64,000 bases of DNA, from the NCBI RefSeq assembly GCF_001855565.1, contig NZ_MKCR01000011.1, positions 1 through 64,000 of the forward strand, written 5' to 3'. Shown here in pieces: positions 32,366-39,729 of the stretch; the stretch's first letter is position 1, and every line of letters begins with the position of its first letter. Position numbers and translations under genes: made by a program. This DNA comes from Chromobacterium amazonense (lineage in GTDB: Bacteria; Pseudomonadota; Gammaproteobacteria; Burkholderiales; Chromobacteriaceae). The notes under the pieces were generated by a model. The model was not told the DNA's origin. It worked only from the letters and a program-made list of their open reading frames with translations, and made no database searches.

Positions 32366-32390
32366 AGAGCGCCGATTTGGCGCTCTTTTT
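32366..32390 (+). terminator. Terminator after the carbonic-anhydrase-like gene
   Basis: AGAGCGCC-GATTT-GGCGCTCT is followed by a T-tract. Confidence 0.85.
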
Positions 32391-32680
32391 CATGGAAAAC
32401 TGAAAATTGTTTGGCCGTGCGCAAAAACGAATATCCGAAAACGGACTACGATGGCAGGGAATCGAGCGAGTCATGGTCGATTGCCAGTAAAGCCCCTGAA
32501 TTTTATAGGGGTATAGTCGGGCGGATGTAATGGCTCTGCTACAAAGGGTTTGATGGCGCCGTCATGGTTTGATGGCGCGAAATGGGTTTTTTGCCGGTTG
32601 TTTTTTCGATTGTGAAAATTTTAAGTCGAAAACGAACAATCAGGCGCTCGATATTTTCATTTGGTTTCTGGAGAGACAAA
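32391..32680 (+). promoter_or_regulatory. adhE upstream regulatory region
   Basis: No gene is seen. The region includes CCCCT/AGGGG (32494-32512) and a tandem GGTTTGATGGCGC repeated within about 35 bases (near 32546-32579). An inverted GATTGT/ACAATC (32608-32613 and 32636-32641) brackets AAAATTTTAAG. TGGAGAGA gives the adhE ribosome site. The long AT-rich leader suggests regulated transcription, perhaps by redox state, but no FNR or full Rex site is evident. Confidence 0.5.
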
Positions 32681-35344
32681 ATGGCTGTTAGCAATCAAAT
32701 CGAACTCGACGCCCTGGTGGCCCGCGTAAAGAAGGCGCAAGTCGCTTTCGCGCAGTTCACGCAAGAGCAGGTTGACCATATCTTCCGTTGCGCCGCGCTG
32801 GCCGCCGCCGACGCCCGCATTCCGCTGGCGCGGATGGCCGTCGCCGAAACCGGCATGGGCGTGATGGAAGACAAGGTGATCAAGAACCACTTCGCCTCCG
32901 AGTACATTTACAACAAGTACAAGGATGAGAAGACCTGCGGCGTGCTGTCCGAGGATGACACCTTCGGCACCATCACCATCGCCGAACCCATCGGCGTGCT
33001 GTGCGGCATCGTGCCGACCACCAACCCGACCTCCACCGCCATCTTCAAGGCGCTGATCTCGCTGAAAACGCGCAACGGCATCATCTTCTCGCCGCACCCG
33101 CGCGCGCGCCGCTCCACTTGCGAAGCCGCCCGCCTGGTGCTGGAAGCCGCCGTCGCCGCCGGCGCGCCGCAGGACATCATCGGCTGGATTGATGAGCCGT
33201 CCGTCGCCCTGTCCAACCAGCTGATGCACCACCCCGACGTAAACCTGATCCTGGCCACCGGCGGCCCGGGCATGGTGAAGGCCGCCTACTCCTCCGGCAA
33301 GCCCGCCATCGGCGTCGGCGCCGGCAACACCCCGGCCGTGATCGACGAAACCGCTGACATCAAGCGCGCGGTGGCCTCCATCCTGATGTCTAAGACCTTC
33401 GACAACGGTGTGGTCTGTGCCTCGGAGCAGTCTGTCATCATCGTCGACCAGATTTACGACGCGGTGCGCGAGCGCTTCTCCAAGCACGGCGGCTACATTC
33501 TGTCCAAGAGCGAAGCCGAGGCCGTGCGCAAGGTGATCCTGCAGGATGGCAGCCTGAACGCCGCCATCGTCGGCCAGAGCGCCGCCAAGATCGCCGCCAT
33601 GGCTGGCATCACCGTGCCGCCCACCACCAAGGTGCTGATCGGCGAAGTGACCGAGGTGTCCGATCAGGAGGCCTTCGCTCACGAAAAACTGTCCCCGACC
33701 CTGGCCATGTATCGCGCCAAGGACTTCATCGACGCTTGCGACAAGGCCGCCGCGCTGGTGACCATGGGCGGCATCGGCCACACGTCCTCGCTGTACACCG
33801 ACCAGGACCTGCAGGAGGAGCGCGTGCGCTACTTCGGCGACAAGATGAAGACCGCCCGCATCCTGATCAACACCCCGTCCTCGCAAGGCGGCATCGGCGA
33901 CTTGTACAACTTCAGCCTGGCGCCGTCGCTGACCCTGGGTTGCGGCTCCTGGGGCGGCAACTCCATCTCCGAGAACGTCGGTCCCAAGCACCTGATCAAC
34001 AAGAAAACCGTCGCCAAGAGGGCTGAAAACATGCTGTGGCACAAGCTGCCGAAGTCCATCTACTTCCGTCGCGGCTCCCTGCCGGTGGCGCTGGAAGACC
34101 TGGCCGGCAAGAAGCGCTGCCTGATCGTCACCGGCCAGTACCTGTTCGAACACGGCTTTGTCGACGAACCGATCCGCCTGCTGAAGAAGATGGGTCTGGA
34201 AGTGGAAGTGTTCTTCGAAGTTCCGGCCGACCCGACCCTGGCCGTCGTGCGCAAGGGCGCCGACCTGGCTCACGCCTTCAAGCCGGACGTGATCATGGCG
34301 ATCGGCGGCGGCTCTCCGATGGACGCGGCCAAGATCATGTGGGTGATGTATGAGCATCCGGAAGTGCATTTCGCCGATCTGGCGCTGCGTTTCATGGACA
34401 TCCGCAAGCGCATCTACCAGTTCCCGAAACTGGGTCAGAAAGCGATGATGGTGGCGGTGCCGACCACCTCCGGCACCGGCTCCGAAGTGACCCCGTTCGC
34501 CGTGGTAACCGACGAGGTGACCGGCGTGAAATACCCGATCGCCGACTACGAGCTGACCCCGAACATGGCCATCGTCGACGCCAATCTGGTGATGGACATG
34601 CCGAAGTCGCTGACCGCCTTCGGGGGCATCGACGCGGTGACCCACGCGCTGGAAGCCTATGTGTCGGTGATGGCCAACGAGTACTCCGACCCGCAGGCGC
34701 TGCAAGCGCTGAAACTGTTGAAGGAATACCTGCCGTCGTCCTACCTGAACGGCGCCAACGATCCGAAGGCGCGCGAACAAGTGCACAACGCCGCCACCAT
34801 CGCCGGCATCGCCTTCGCCAACGCCTTCCTCGGCGTGTGCCACTCCATGGCGCACAAGATCGGCGCCGAGTTCGGCCTGGCCCACGGTTTGGCCAACGCG
34901 CTGTTGATCAGCAATGTGATCCGCTACAACGCCGCCGACGTGCCGACCAAGCAGACCGCCTTCAGCCAGTACGACCGGCCGAAGAGCGTGGCCCGCTATG
35001 CTGAAATCGCCCGTCACCTGGGCTTGGAAGCCAGCCGCGACCACGAGCGCGTGGAGAAGCTGATCGAATGGGTGGACGAACTGAAGAAAACGCTGGGCAT
35101 CCCGTCGTCGATTCAGGCCGCCGGCGTGGCCGAAGCGGACTTCCTGGCCAAGGTGGACGAAGTGGCCGAGGCTGCTTTTGACGATCAGTGCACCGGCGCC
35201 AACCCGCGCTACCCGCTGATCAGCGAGCTGAAGCAACTGCTGCTCGACAGCTACTATGGCCGTCCGTACAAGGAAGCCTGGGAGCGCGAGGAGCCGGCTG
35301 CCAAGGCTGAAGCCAAGCCGGCCAAGGGCAAGGCCAAGGCCTGA
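32681..35344 (+). CDS. adhE: Bifunctional acetaldehyde-CoA/alcohol dehydrogenase
   Basis: AdhE reduces acetyl-CoA to acetaldehyde and then to ethanol, reoxidising NADH in fermentation. The N-terminal aldehyde dehydrogenase half has its catalytic cysteine in NGVVCASEQS near residue 245. The C-terminal iron alcohol dehydrogenase half has GGGSPMDAAK near 543 and the metal histidines in HSMAHKIGAEF and GLAHGLANA. The ATG at 32681 has GGAGAGA upstream, giving 887 residues against 891 in E. coli. The last 15 residues are a low-complexity Ala/Lys/Pro tail absent from E. coli AdhE. Such enzymes form filaments (spirosomes). Confidence 0.96.
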   Translation: MAVSNQIELDALVARVKKAQVAFAQFTQEQVDHIFRCAALAAADARIPLARMAVAETGMGVMEDKVIKNHFASEYIYNKYKDEKTCGVLSEDDTFGTITIAEPIGVLCGIVPTTNPTSTAIFKALISLKTRNGIIFSPHPRARRSTCEAARLVLEAAVAAGAPQDIIGWIDEPSVALSNQLMHHPDVNLILATGGPGMVKAAYSSGKPAIGVGAGNTPAVIDETADIKRAVASILMSKTFDNGVVCASEQSVIIVDQIYDAVRERFSKHGGYILSKSEAEAVRKVILQDGSLNAAIVGQSAAKIAAMAGITVPPTTKVLIGEVTEVSDQEAFAHEKLSPTLAMYRAKDFIDACDKAAALVTMGGIGHTSSLYTDQDLQEERVRYFGDKMKTARILINTPSSQGGIGDLYNFSLAPSLTLGCGSWGGNSISENVGPKHLINKKTVAKRAENMLWHKLPKSIYFRRGSLPVALEDLAGKKRCLIVTGQYLFEHGFVDEPIRLLKKMGLEVEVFFEVPADPTLAVVRKGADLAHAFKPDVIMAIGGGSPMDAAKIMWVMYEHPEVHFADLALRFMDIRKRIYQFPKLGQKAMMVAVPTTSGTGSEVTPFAVVTDEVTGVKYPIADYELTPNMAIVDANLVMDMPKSLTAFGGIDAVTHALEAYVSVMANEYSDPQALQALKLLKEYLPSSYLNGANDPKAREQVHNAATIAGIAFANAFLGVCHSMAHKIGAEFGLAHGLANALLISNVIRYNAADVPTKQTAFSQYDRPKSVARYAEIARHLGLEASRDHERVEKLIEWVDELKKTLGIPSSIQAAGVAEADFLAKVDEVAEAAFDDQCTGANPRYPLISELKQLLLDSYYGRPYKEAWEREEPAAKAEAKPAKGKAKA

Positions 35345-35370
35345 TTGAGTTAGACCTGTATCAGACCCAA

Positions 35371-35399
35371 CCGGTCGGCGTCAGCCGGCCGGTTTTTTC
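35371..35399 (+). terminator. adhE terminator overlapping the opposing gene
   Basis: AACCGGTCGGC-GTCA-GCCGGCCGGTT is followed by TTTT. Part of the stem encodes the last residues of the convergent binding-protein gene. Confidence 0.85.
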
Positions 35400-36193
35400 A
35401 TTGCCGCTTTAGGCTGCGGCGGCGGAACGCCACCCAGCTTGTTGTCCATCAGATAGCGGTGGGTGAGGGCCTCGACATTGATGCGTTTGAGTCCCTGGTT
35501 CAGGATGTCGGCCAGCCTTTTGCCTTCGGCCGATGGCTTGAAGCAGACGTACAGCAGTTTCTCTTCCAACAGATGCGGATTCATCCGCAGATTGCCGCGC
35601 GTAGTTTTCAATTTCGGATCGTTCTGCATCAGGTAGTCGAATACATAACGGTCTATCACCGCCAGGTCGATATGGTGGCGATCGAGTTTCAACAGGTTTT
35701 GGGTATCGTCCAAGGCCTCGTCCGCATTCTGGCGTTTGGTGGCGATGCGCTCGTCCAGTTCCGCGGTATTGACGTAACCCTGCACCACGCCTATGCGCAG
35801 GCGCGACAGCTCCGCCAGTTGTTGCCACTGATAGCGGCTATTCATGCGCTCGGCGAAGCCAAGCGGGCTGCGGCCAATCGGGTCGGAAAAGAAAAAGGAC
35901 TTGCGGCCGGCGGTGGAGTCGTATTCCGGAAAGTAGCCCGCCACCTGGGGATTGAGGCTGGCCTCGGCTACGGCGCGTTGCCAGGGCACCACCCTGATGC
36001 GCACCTCGTAGCCCATGGCGGCGTAGGCGGCGCGGATCACCGCGCTGTTGAGGCCTTGCTCGGGAAGCTGGCTGCCGGTGTAGGGCGGCCAGTCCAGCGT
36101 GGTCAGCGTCACGGTATGAGACGTGTCGGCCAGGGCGCTGCCCGCCGCGGCCAGCGACAGGATCAGGCAAAGGCCAGGCAGGCTTCGTATCAC
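35381..36193 (-). CDS. Periplasmic solute-binding protein, family 3 (orphan)
   Basis: This 270-residue secreted protein starts at GTG (36193) with GGAGGG five bases upstream; the frame is open further up without support. A signal peptide ends ALA near residue 22. It has the SBP-family-3 opening TLTTLDWPPYTGSQLPEQG and YDSTAGRKSFFFSDPIG in lobe 1. No transporter partners are adjacent. It ends in a PPPQPK-rich tail read through the adhE terminator. The ligand may be an amino acid (inference). Confidence 0.78.
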   Translation of the reverse strand: MIRSLPGLCLILSLAAAGSALADTSHTVTLTTLDWPPYTGSQLPEQGLNSAVIRAAYAAMGYEVRIRVVPWQRAVAEASLNPQVAGYFPEYDSTAGRKSFFFSDPIGRSPLGFAERMNSRYQWQQLAELSRLRIGVVQGYVNTAELDERIATKRQNADEALDDTQNLLKLDRHHIDLAVIDRYVFDYLMQNDPKLKTTRGNLRMNPHLLEEKLLYVCFKPSAEGKRLADILNQGLKRINVEALTHRYLMDNKLGGVPPPQPKAAMKKPAG

Positions 36194-36323
36194 GCGTCCC
36201 TCCTTGTTTCCGTCTATTGCATCATAGGTTTTCCTAAGTGGATAGGAGTGGATTTGTCGGTTTGCGTCTTTGGTGCTTTCCGCTCTTTTCCTGCATTTCA
36301 ACGACGTTAAGTTTTGCTGGTTG

Positions 36324-36342
36324 GAATAATTTCATATTATTC
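36324..36342. promoter_or_regulatory. Perfect palindrome upstream of the permease gene
   Basis: GAATAAT-TTCAT-ATTATTC is a perfect 7+7 dyad in an AT-rich region about 85 bases before the permease start. It resembles an Lrp-type or similar operator, and may serve both divergent genes. Confidence 0.45.
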
Positions 36343-36424
36343 AAACAAAATATATCGATGACATGGCAAGTTGTATGTGCTAATTTCGCCGCGCCGATTG
36401 GGCGAGAGAAATTAGGAGAACACC

Positions 36425-37816
36425 ATGCAATCCACAGAACGGACCCTGCATCGAGGTCTGGAGGAAAGGCATATCAACCTGATGGCGCTGGGCGCCACCA
36501 TAGGCGTCGGCCTGTTCCTGGGCTCGGCCACCGCGATCAAGATGGCCGGTCCGGCCATCATGCTGGCCTATGGCATCGGCGGCCTCGCCATTTTCATGAT
36601 CATGCGCGCGCTGGGCGAAATGGCCATCCACAATCCGGTGGCCGGCTCGTTCAGCCGCTACGCGCAGGACTACCTCGGCCCCTTGGCCGGCTATCTCACT
36701 GGCTGGAACTACTGGTTCCTGTGGCTGGTGACCTGCATGGCGGAAATCACCGCCGTCGGCGTCTACATGGGCATCTGGTTTCCGGATGTGCCGTCCTGGT
36801 ACTGGGTGCTGGCGGCGATGCTGGCCATGGGCGGCGTCAACCTGATCGCGGTGAAGGCTTACGGCGAATTCGAATTCTGGTTCGCGCTGATCAAGATCGT
36901 CACCATCGTGCTGATGATAGCCGGCGGCTTCGCCATGATTGTCTTCGGTTTCGGCAACCACGGCGTCGCCACCGGCATCGCCAATCTGTGGGCGCACGGC
37001 GGCTTCATGCCGCATGGTTTCTCCGGCGTGCTGATGTCCTTGCAGATGGTGATGTTCGCCTACCTGGGCGTGGAAATGCTGGGCCTGACCGCCGGCGAGG
37101 CCAAAAATCCGAAGAAGGCGCTGGCGCGCGCCGTGGATTCGGTGTTCTGGCGCATCCTGATCTTCTACATCGGCGCCTTGTTCGTGATTCTGTCCATCTA
37201 CCCGTGGAACGAGCTGGGCACGCGCGGCAGCCCCTTCGTGATGACTTTCGAGAGCCTGGGCATTCCGGCCGCCGCTGGCATCATCAACTTCGTGGTGCTG
37301 ACCGCCGCCTTGTCCTCGTGCAATAGCGGCATCTACAGCACCGGCCGCATGCTGTTCAATCTGGCGGAGCAGAAACAGGCGCTGCCGCTGTTCGCCAAGG
37401 TTTCGAAAAGCGGCGTGCCGGTGCCGGCGCTGCTGTTGTCTATCGCCGCGCTGCTCTTCGGCGTGCTGCTGAATTACCTGGCGCCCAAGGAGGTGTTCAC
37501 CTGGCTGACCGCCATCTCCACCTTCGGCGCGGTATGGACCTGGCTGATCATCCTGCTGGCGCAACTGCGCTTCCGCCGCGGCTTGTCGGCCGAGCAACTG
37601 GCCTCCATCAGCCACCGCATGCCGCTGTGGCCTTATGGCTCCTACCTGACGCTGGGCTTCCTGGCGTTGGTGATTGCCCTGATGGCTTACTTTCCGGACA
37701 CGCGCGTCGCGCTGATCGTCGGCCCAGGCTGGCTGGTGTTCCTGGTAGCGGTGTACTACCTGCTCGGTTATCACAAGCAGGACGCCGCCTGGCGGCTGGC
37801 GCAGCAGGGACGCTGA
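36425..37816 (+). CDS. Amino acid permease, ProY-like (APC superfamily)
   Basis: This 463-residue, 12-helix inner-membrane proton symporter belongs to the AAT family. It is closest in my recognition to E. coli ProY: MALGATIGVGLFLGSA, MRALGEMAIHNPVAGSFSRYA and VMSLQMVMFAYLGVEMLGLTAGEAK-like blocks align well. TTAGGAG-type sequence precedes the ATG. A terminator follows. The substrate (possibly proline) is not proven. A palindromic operator candidate lies upstream. Confidence 0.87.
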   Translation: MQSTERTLHRGLEERHINLMALGATIGVGLFLGSATAIKMAGPAIMLAYGIGGLAIFMIMRALGEMAIHNPVAGSFSRYAQDYLGPLAGYLTGWNYWFLWLVTCMAEITAVGVYMGIWFPDVPSWYWVLAAMLAMGGVNLIAVKAYGEFEFWFALIKIVTIVLMIAGGFAMIVFGFGNHGVATGIANLWAHGGFMPHGFSGVLMSLQMVMFAYLGVEMLGLTAGEAKNPKKALARAVDSVFWRILIFYIGALFVILSIYPWNELGTRGSPFVMTFESLGIPAAAGIINFVVLTAALSSCNSGIYSTGRMLFNLAEQKQALPLFAKVSKSGVPVPALLLSIAALLFGVLLNYLAPKEVFTWLTAISTFGAVWTWLIILLAQLRFRRGLSAEQLASISHRMPLWPYGSYLTLGFLALVIALMAYFPDTRVALIVGPGWLVFLVAVYYLLGYHKQDAAWRLAQQGR

Positions 37817-37832
37817 GCTTGGATTTGACGCG

Positions 37833-37858
37833 ACAACCCGCCGTTTGGCGGGTTGTTC
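37833..37858 (+). terminator. Permease terminator
   Basis: ACAACCCGCC-GTTT-GGCGGGTTGT is a 10-bp stem followed by TCATTTC, so the T-tract is weak. Confidence 0.75.
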
Positions 37859-38138
37859 ATTTCAGGCCGCTATGTGTTAGCTGTTGCGCAACTCATGGCA
37901 TGTCGGAACCTGATGGCTGGCGGGGGCAGGTCGATGCGGTTGTTGAATCGCTGAAGGCGCCAGGCGTCAGCCATCCGGGCGTTGCGGCAAAGACACGAGT
38001 GGCGGATAGAAGATGTCAAAAGCATCAATTGTCTTAAGCGTTGAGCGAAACGATCTGTTATGTTGTGAACGTTTTGATTCCGGGGCGCGGAGTTGACGCA
38101 GATGGCGAGCAGGCGCCGGCGTCGCACGGCCTGCATCC
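37859..38138. other. Intergenic stretch before the diguanylate cyclase
   Basis: No gene, repeat or clear regulatory element is seen. Short open frames here lack ribosome sites and coding character. Confidence 0.5.
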
Positions 38139-39341
38139 ATGACCATCCAATCCGTTCAAAGCATTCTAGATTTCAAAGCTACTTTGCTCAGCACCACCGG
38201 CTATACGCTGATGCTGACCTTGGTGGTGCTGCTGTTCTGGCGCTATAACCGGCGCGAGCCCGCGCTGCTGACGCTGGGGCTGAGCGGCGTAATCAGCGCC
38301 GCCGGCTCCACCCTCGCTTTCCTGCCTTTCCCATTGGCGCCATGGCCCAGCTTGCTGCTGGTCACGCTGTTGTTGCTGATGTTCCACCCGATGGCGCTGC
38401 TGGCCACGCGCCAGCTGTTCGGCTTGAGGGACCGGGGCGTGTTTTGCCTGGGCAGCGCCGCAGTGGTGATGCTGGCGTTCGCGCAGTTGGGCGGCGAGGC
38501 GAATTACGGTCACCGGGTGATGGTGACTTCGTTTTCTCATGTGGTTTACTGGTCTTTGATTTTTGCCCAGTTTCTGCGCGCGCGCTGCCAGGCGACGCCG
38601 GTTGGGCACTGGCTGGCGGCAGGTTTGGCCACGCTGATCATCCTGATCTCTGCTTGCCGCTTCGCCGTGGCTTGGTGGATGGGCGATCCGGGGTTTGCCG
38701 AGCGTGGCGGGCTGTTCAATCTGTTTTCGTCGCTATGTCTGTTTTGGCTGACTTTCTGCTTCAGCCTCAGCATATTGTTCATCAGTTATGAACGCCTGCT
38801 GATGCAACTGCGCCAGCAGGCCGATCAGGATGGCCTGACTCGCCTGCTCAACCATCGCACGTTTTTGGAAAAGGCGGACGGCATATTTCGCCGAGCGGTC
38901 GACAGGGGGGAACCGCTGTCGCTGTTGCTGATTGACCTGGACCATTTCAAGAGCATCAATGACCGCTACGGCCATCAAGTGGGCGATGAGGTGCTGCGCC
39001 AATTGGCCGATTGCCTGCGCCGCGAGGCGCGCCTGGGCGATTTGCTGGGACGGCATGGCGGCGAGGAGTTTGTGGCGCTGTTGCCGCAGACCGGGCGCCT
39101 CGATGCTTACCATGCGGCGGACCGGCTCAGGCTGGCCATCAGCGCTTTGCAGCCGCGCATCGGCGAGTTGTCCTTGAGCATTAGCGCCAGCATAGGCGTG
39201 GCCAGCTTGCGGCCTGCTGAGCATGAAAGCCTGGCCAGCCTGTTTCTGGAGGCGGACTTGCTGCTGTACCAGGCCAAGCACAACGGCCGCAACCGGGTGG
39301 AGATGGAGCGGGTGGCCGCGTCTGCGGTAGCGGCTGTCTAG
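38139..39341 (+). CDS. Membrane-anchored diguanylate cyclase (GGDEF)
   Basis: This 400-residue protein has six to seven hydrophobic helices in the first 220 residues. A GGDEF domain follows with DLDHFKSINDRYGH and the active-site GGEEF near residue 309. An inhibitory RxxD site (RLGD) lies five residues before GGEEF, so product inhibition by c-di-GMP is likely. It makes c-di-GMP from two GTP. The N-terminal sensor ligand is unknown. The ribosome site is weak. Its stop codon overlaps the stop of an antisense DinB remnant. Confidence 0.92.
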   Translation: MTIQSVQSILDFKATLLSTTGYTLMLTLVVLLFWRYNRREPALLTLGLSGVISAAGSTLAFLPFPLAPWPSLLLVTLLLLMFHPMALLATRQLFGLRDRGVFCLGSAAVVMLAFAQLGGEANYGHRVMVTSFSHVVYWSLIFAQFLRARCQATPVGHWLAAGLATLIILISACRFAVAWWMGDPGFAERGGLFNLFSSLCLFWLTFCFSLSILFISYERLLMQLRQQADQDGLTRLLNHRTFLEKADGIFRRAVDRGEPLSLLLIDLDHFKSINDRYGHQVGDEVLRQLADCLRREARLGDLLGRHGGEEFVALLPQTGRLDAYHAADRLRLAISALQPRIGELSLSISASIGVASLRPAEHESLASLFLEADLLLYQAKHNGRNRVEMERVAASAVAAV

Positions 39342-39505
39342 AGAGCTAGAGCGGCCTCGCGATGCACGTCGCGCAGGCAGACCGGCAGGTCGGTCGTGGG
39401 CGGCGTGGCCGGCAGCTGGTACAGCATGTCCGCGACAAAACCGCGATGATAATTCTTGTGGTTGACGATGTGCAGCAGCATAGCCCAGCGGTTTTTTGTC
39501 GGGGT
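39338..39505 (-). pseudogene. Remnant of a DinB/DUF664-family gene (C-terminal part)
   Basis: On the minus strand one frame reads RWAMLLHIVNHKNYHRGFVADML and ends PPTTDLPVCLRDVHREAALAL before a TAG. The HIVNHxxYHRG pattern is the metal-binding C-terminal helix of DinB-like proteins. The frame continues upstream without a start codon until a TGA near 39553, and the N-terminal two-thirds of the family is missing. It appears to be a decayed fragment. Confidence 0.6.
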
Positions 39506-39729
39506 TTCGCGGGCTGCAGGGGCGGCCTGGGGTTGTCTGCGTGCGAATCTTTGATTCGCTCAGCGATAGGGGGCTGGCCGCACAGCCCCCTCACCCGTTT
39601 GCCGAGCGGAGCCGGCATTTAATCATTATCCGCGGAGCGGATTCATCAGAAGAGATCGCGTGGATAGGAGAACAGTCAGTTCAATCGAGCCGGCCGCTCA
39701 TTAGCGGCACTGATGGAAATCAAGCCAGC
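39506..39729. other. Hairpin-rich non-coding interval between the DinB remnant and mfd
   Basis: Several short inverted repeats are seen: GCGAATC/GATTCGC near 39540, GGGGGCTG/CAGCCCCC near 39570-39591, and ATCCGC/GCGGAT near 39628. One may end mfd transcription, but none has a T-tract. No gene is supported. Confidence 0.45.

Noticed and set aside
32601-32645. Rex or FNR site upstream of adhE
   Set aside because: TTGTGAAAATTTT matches half of a Rex site, but the other half is absent; no TTGAT-N4-ATCAA is found.
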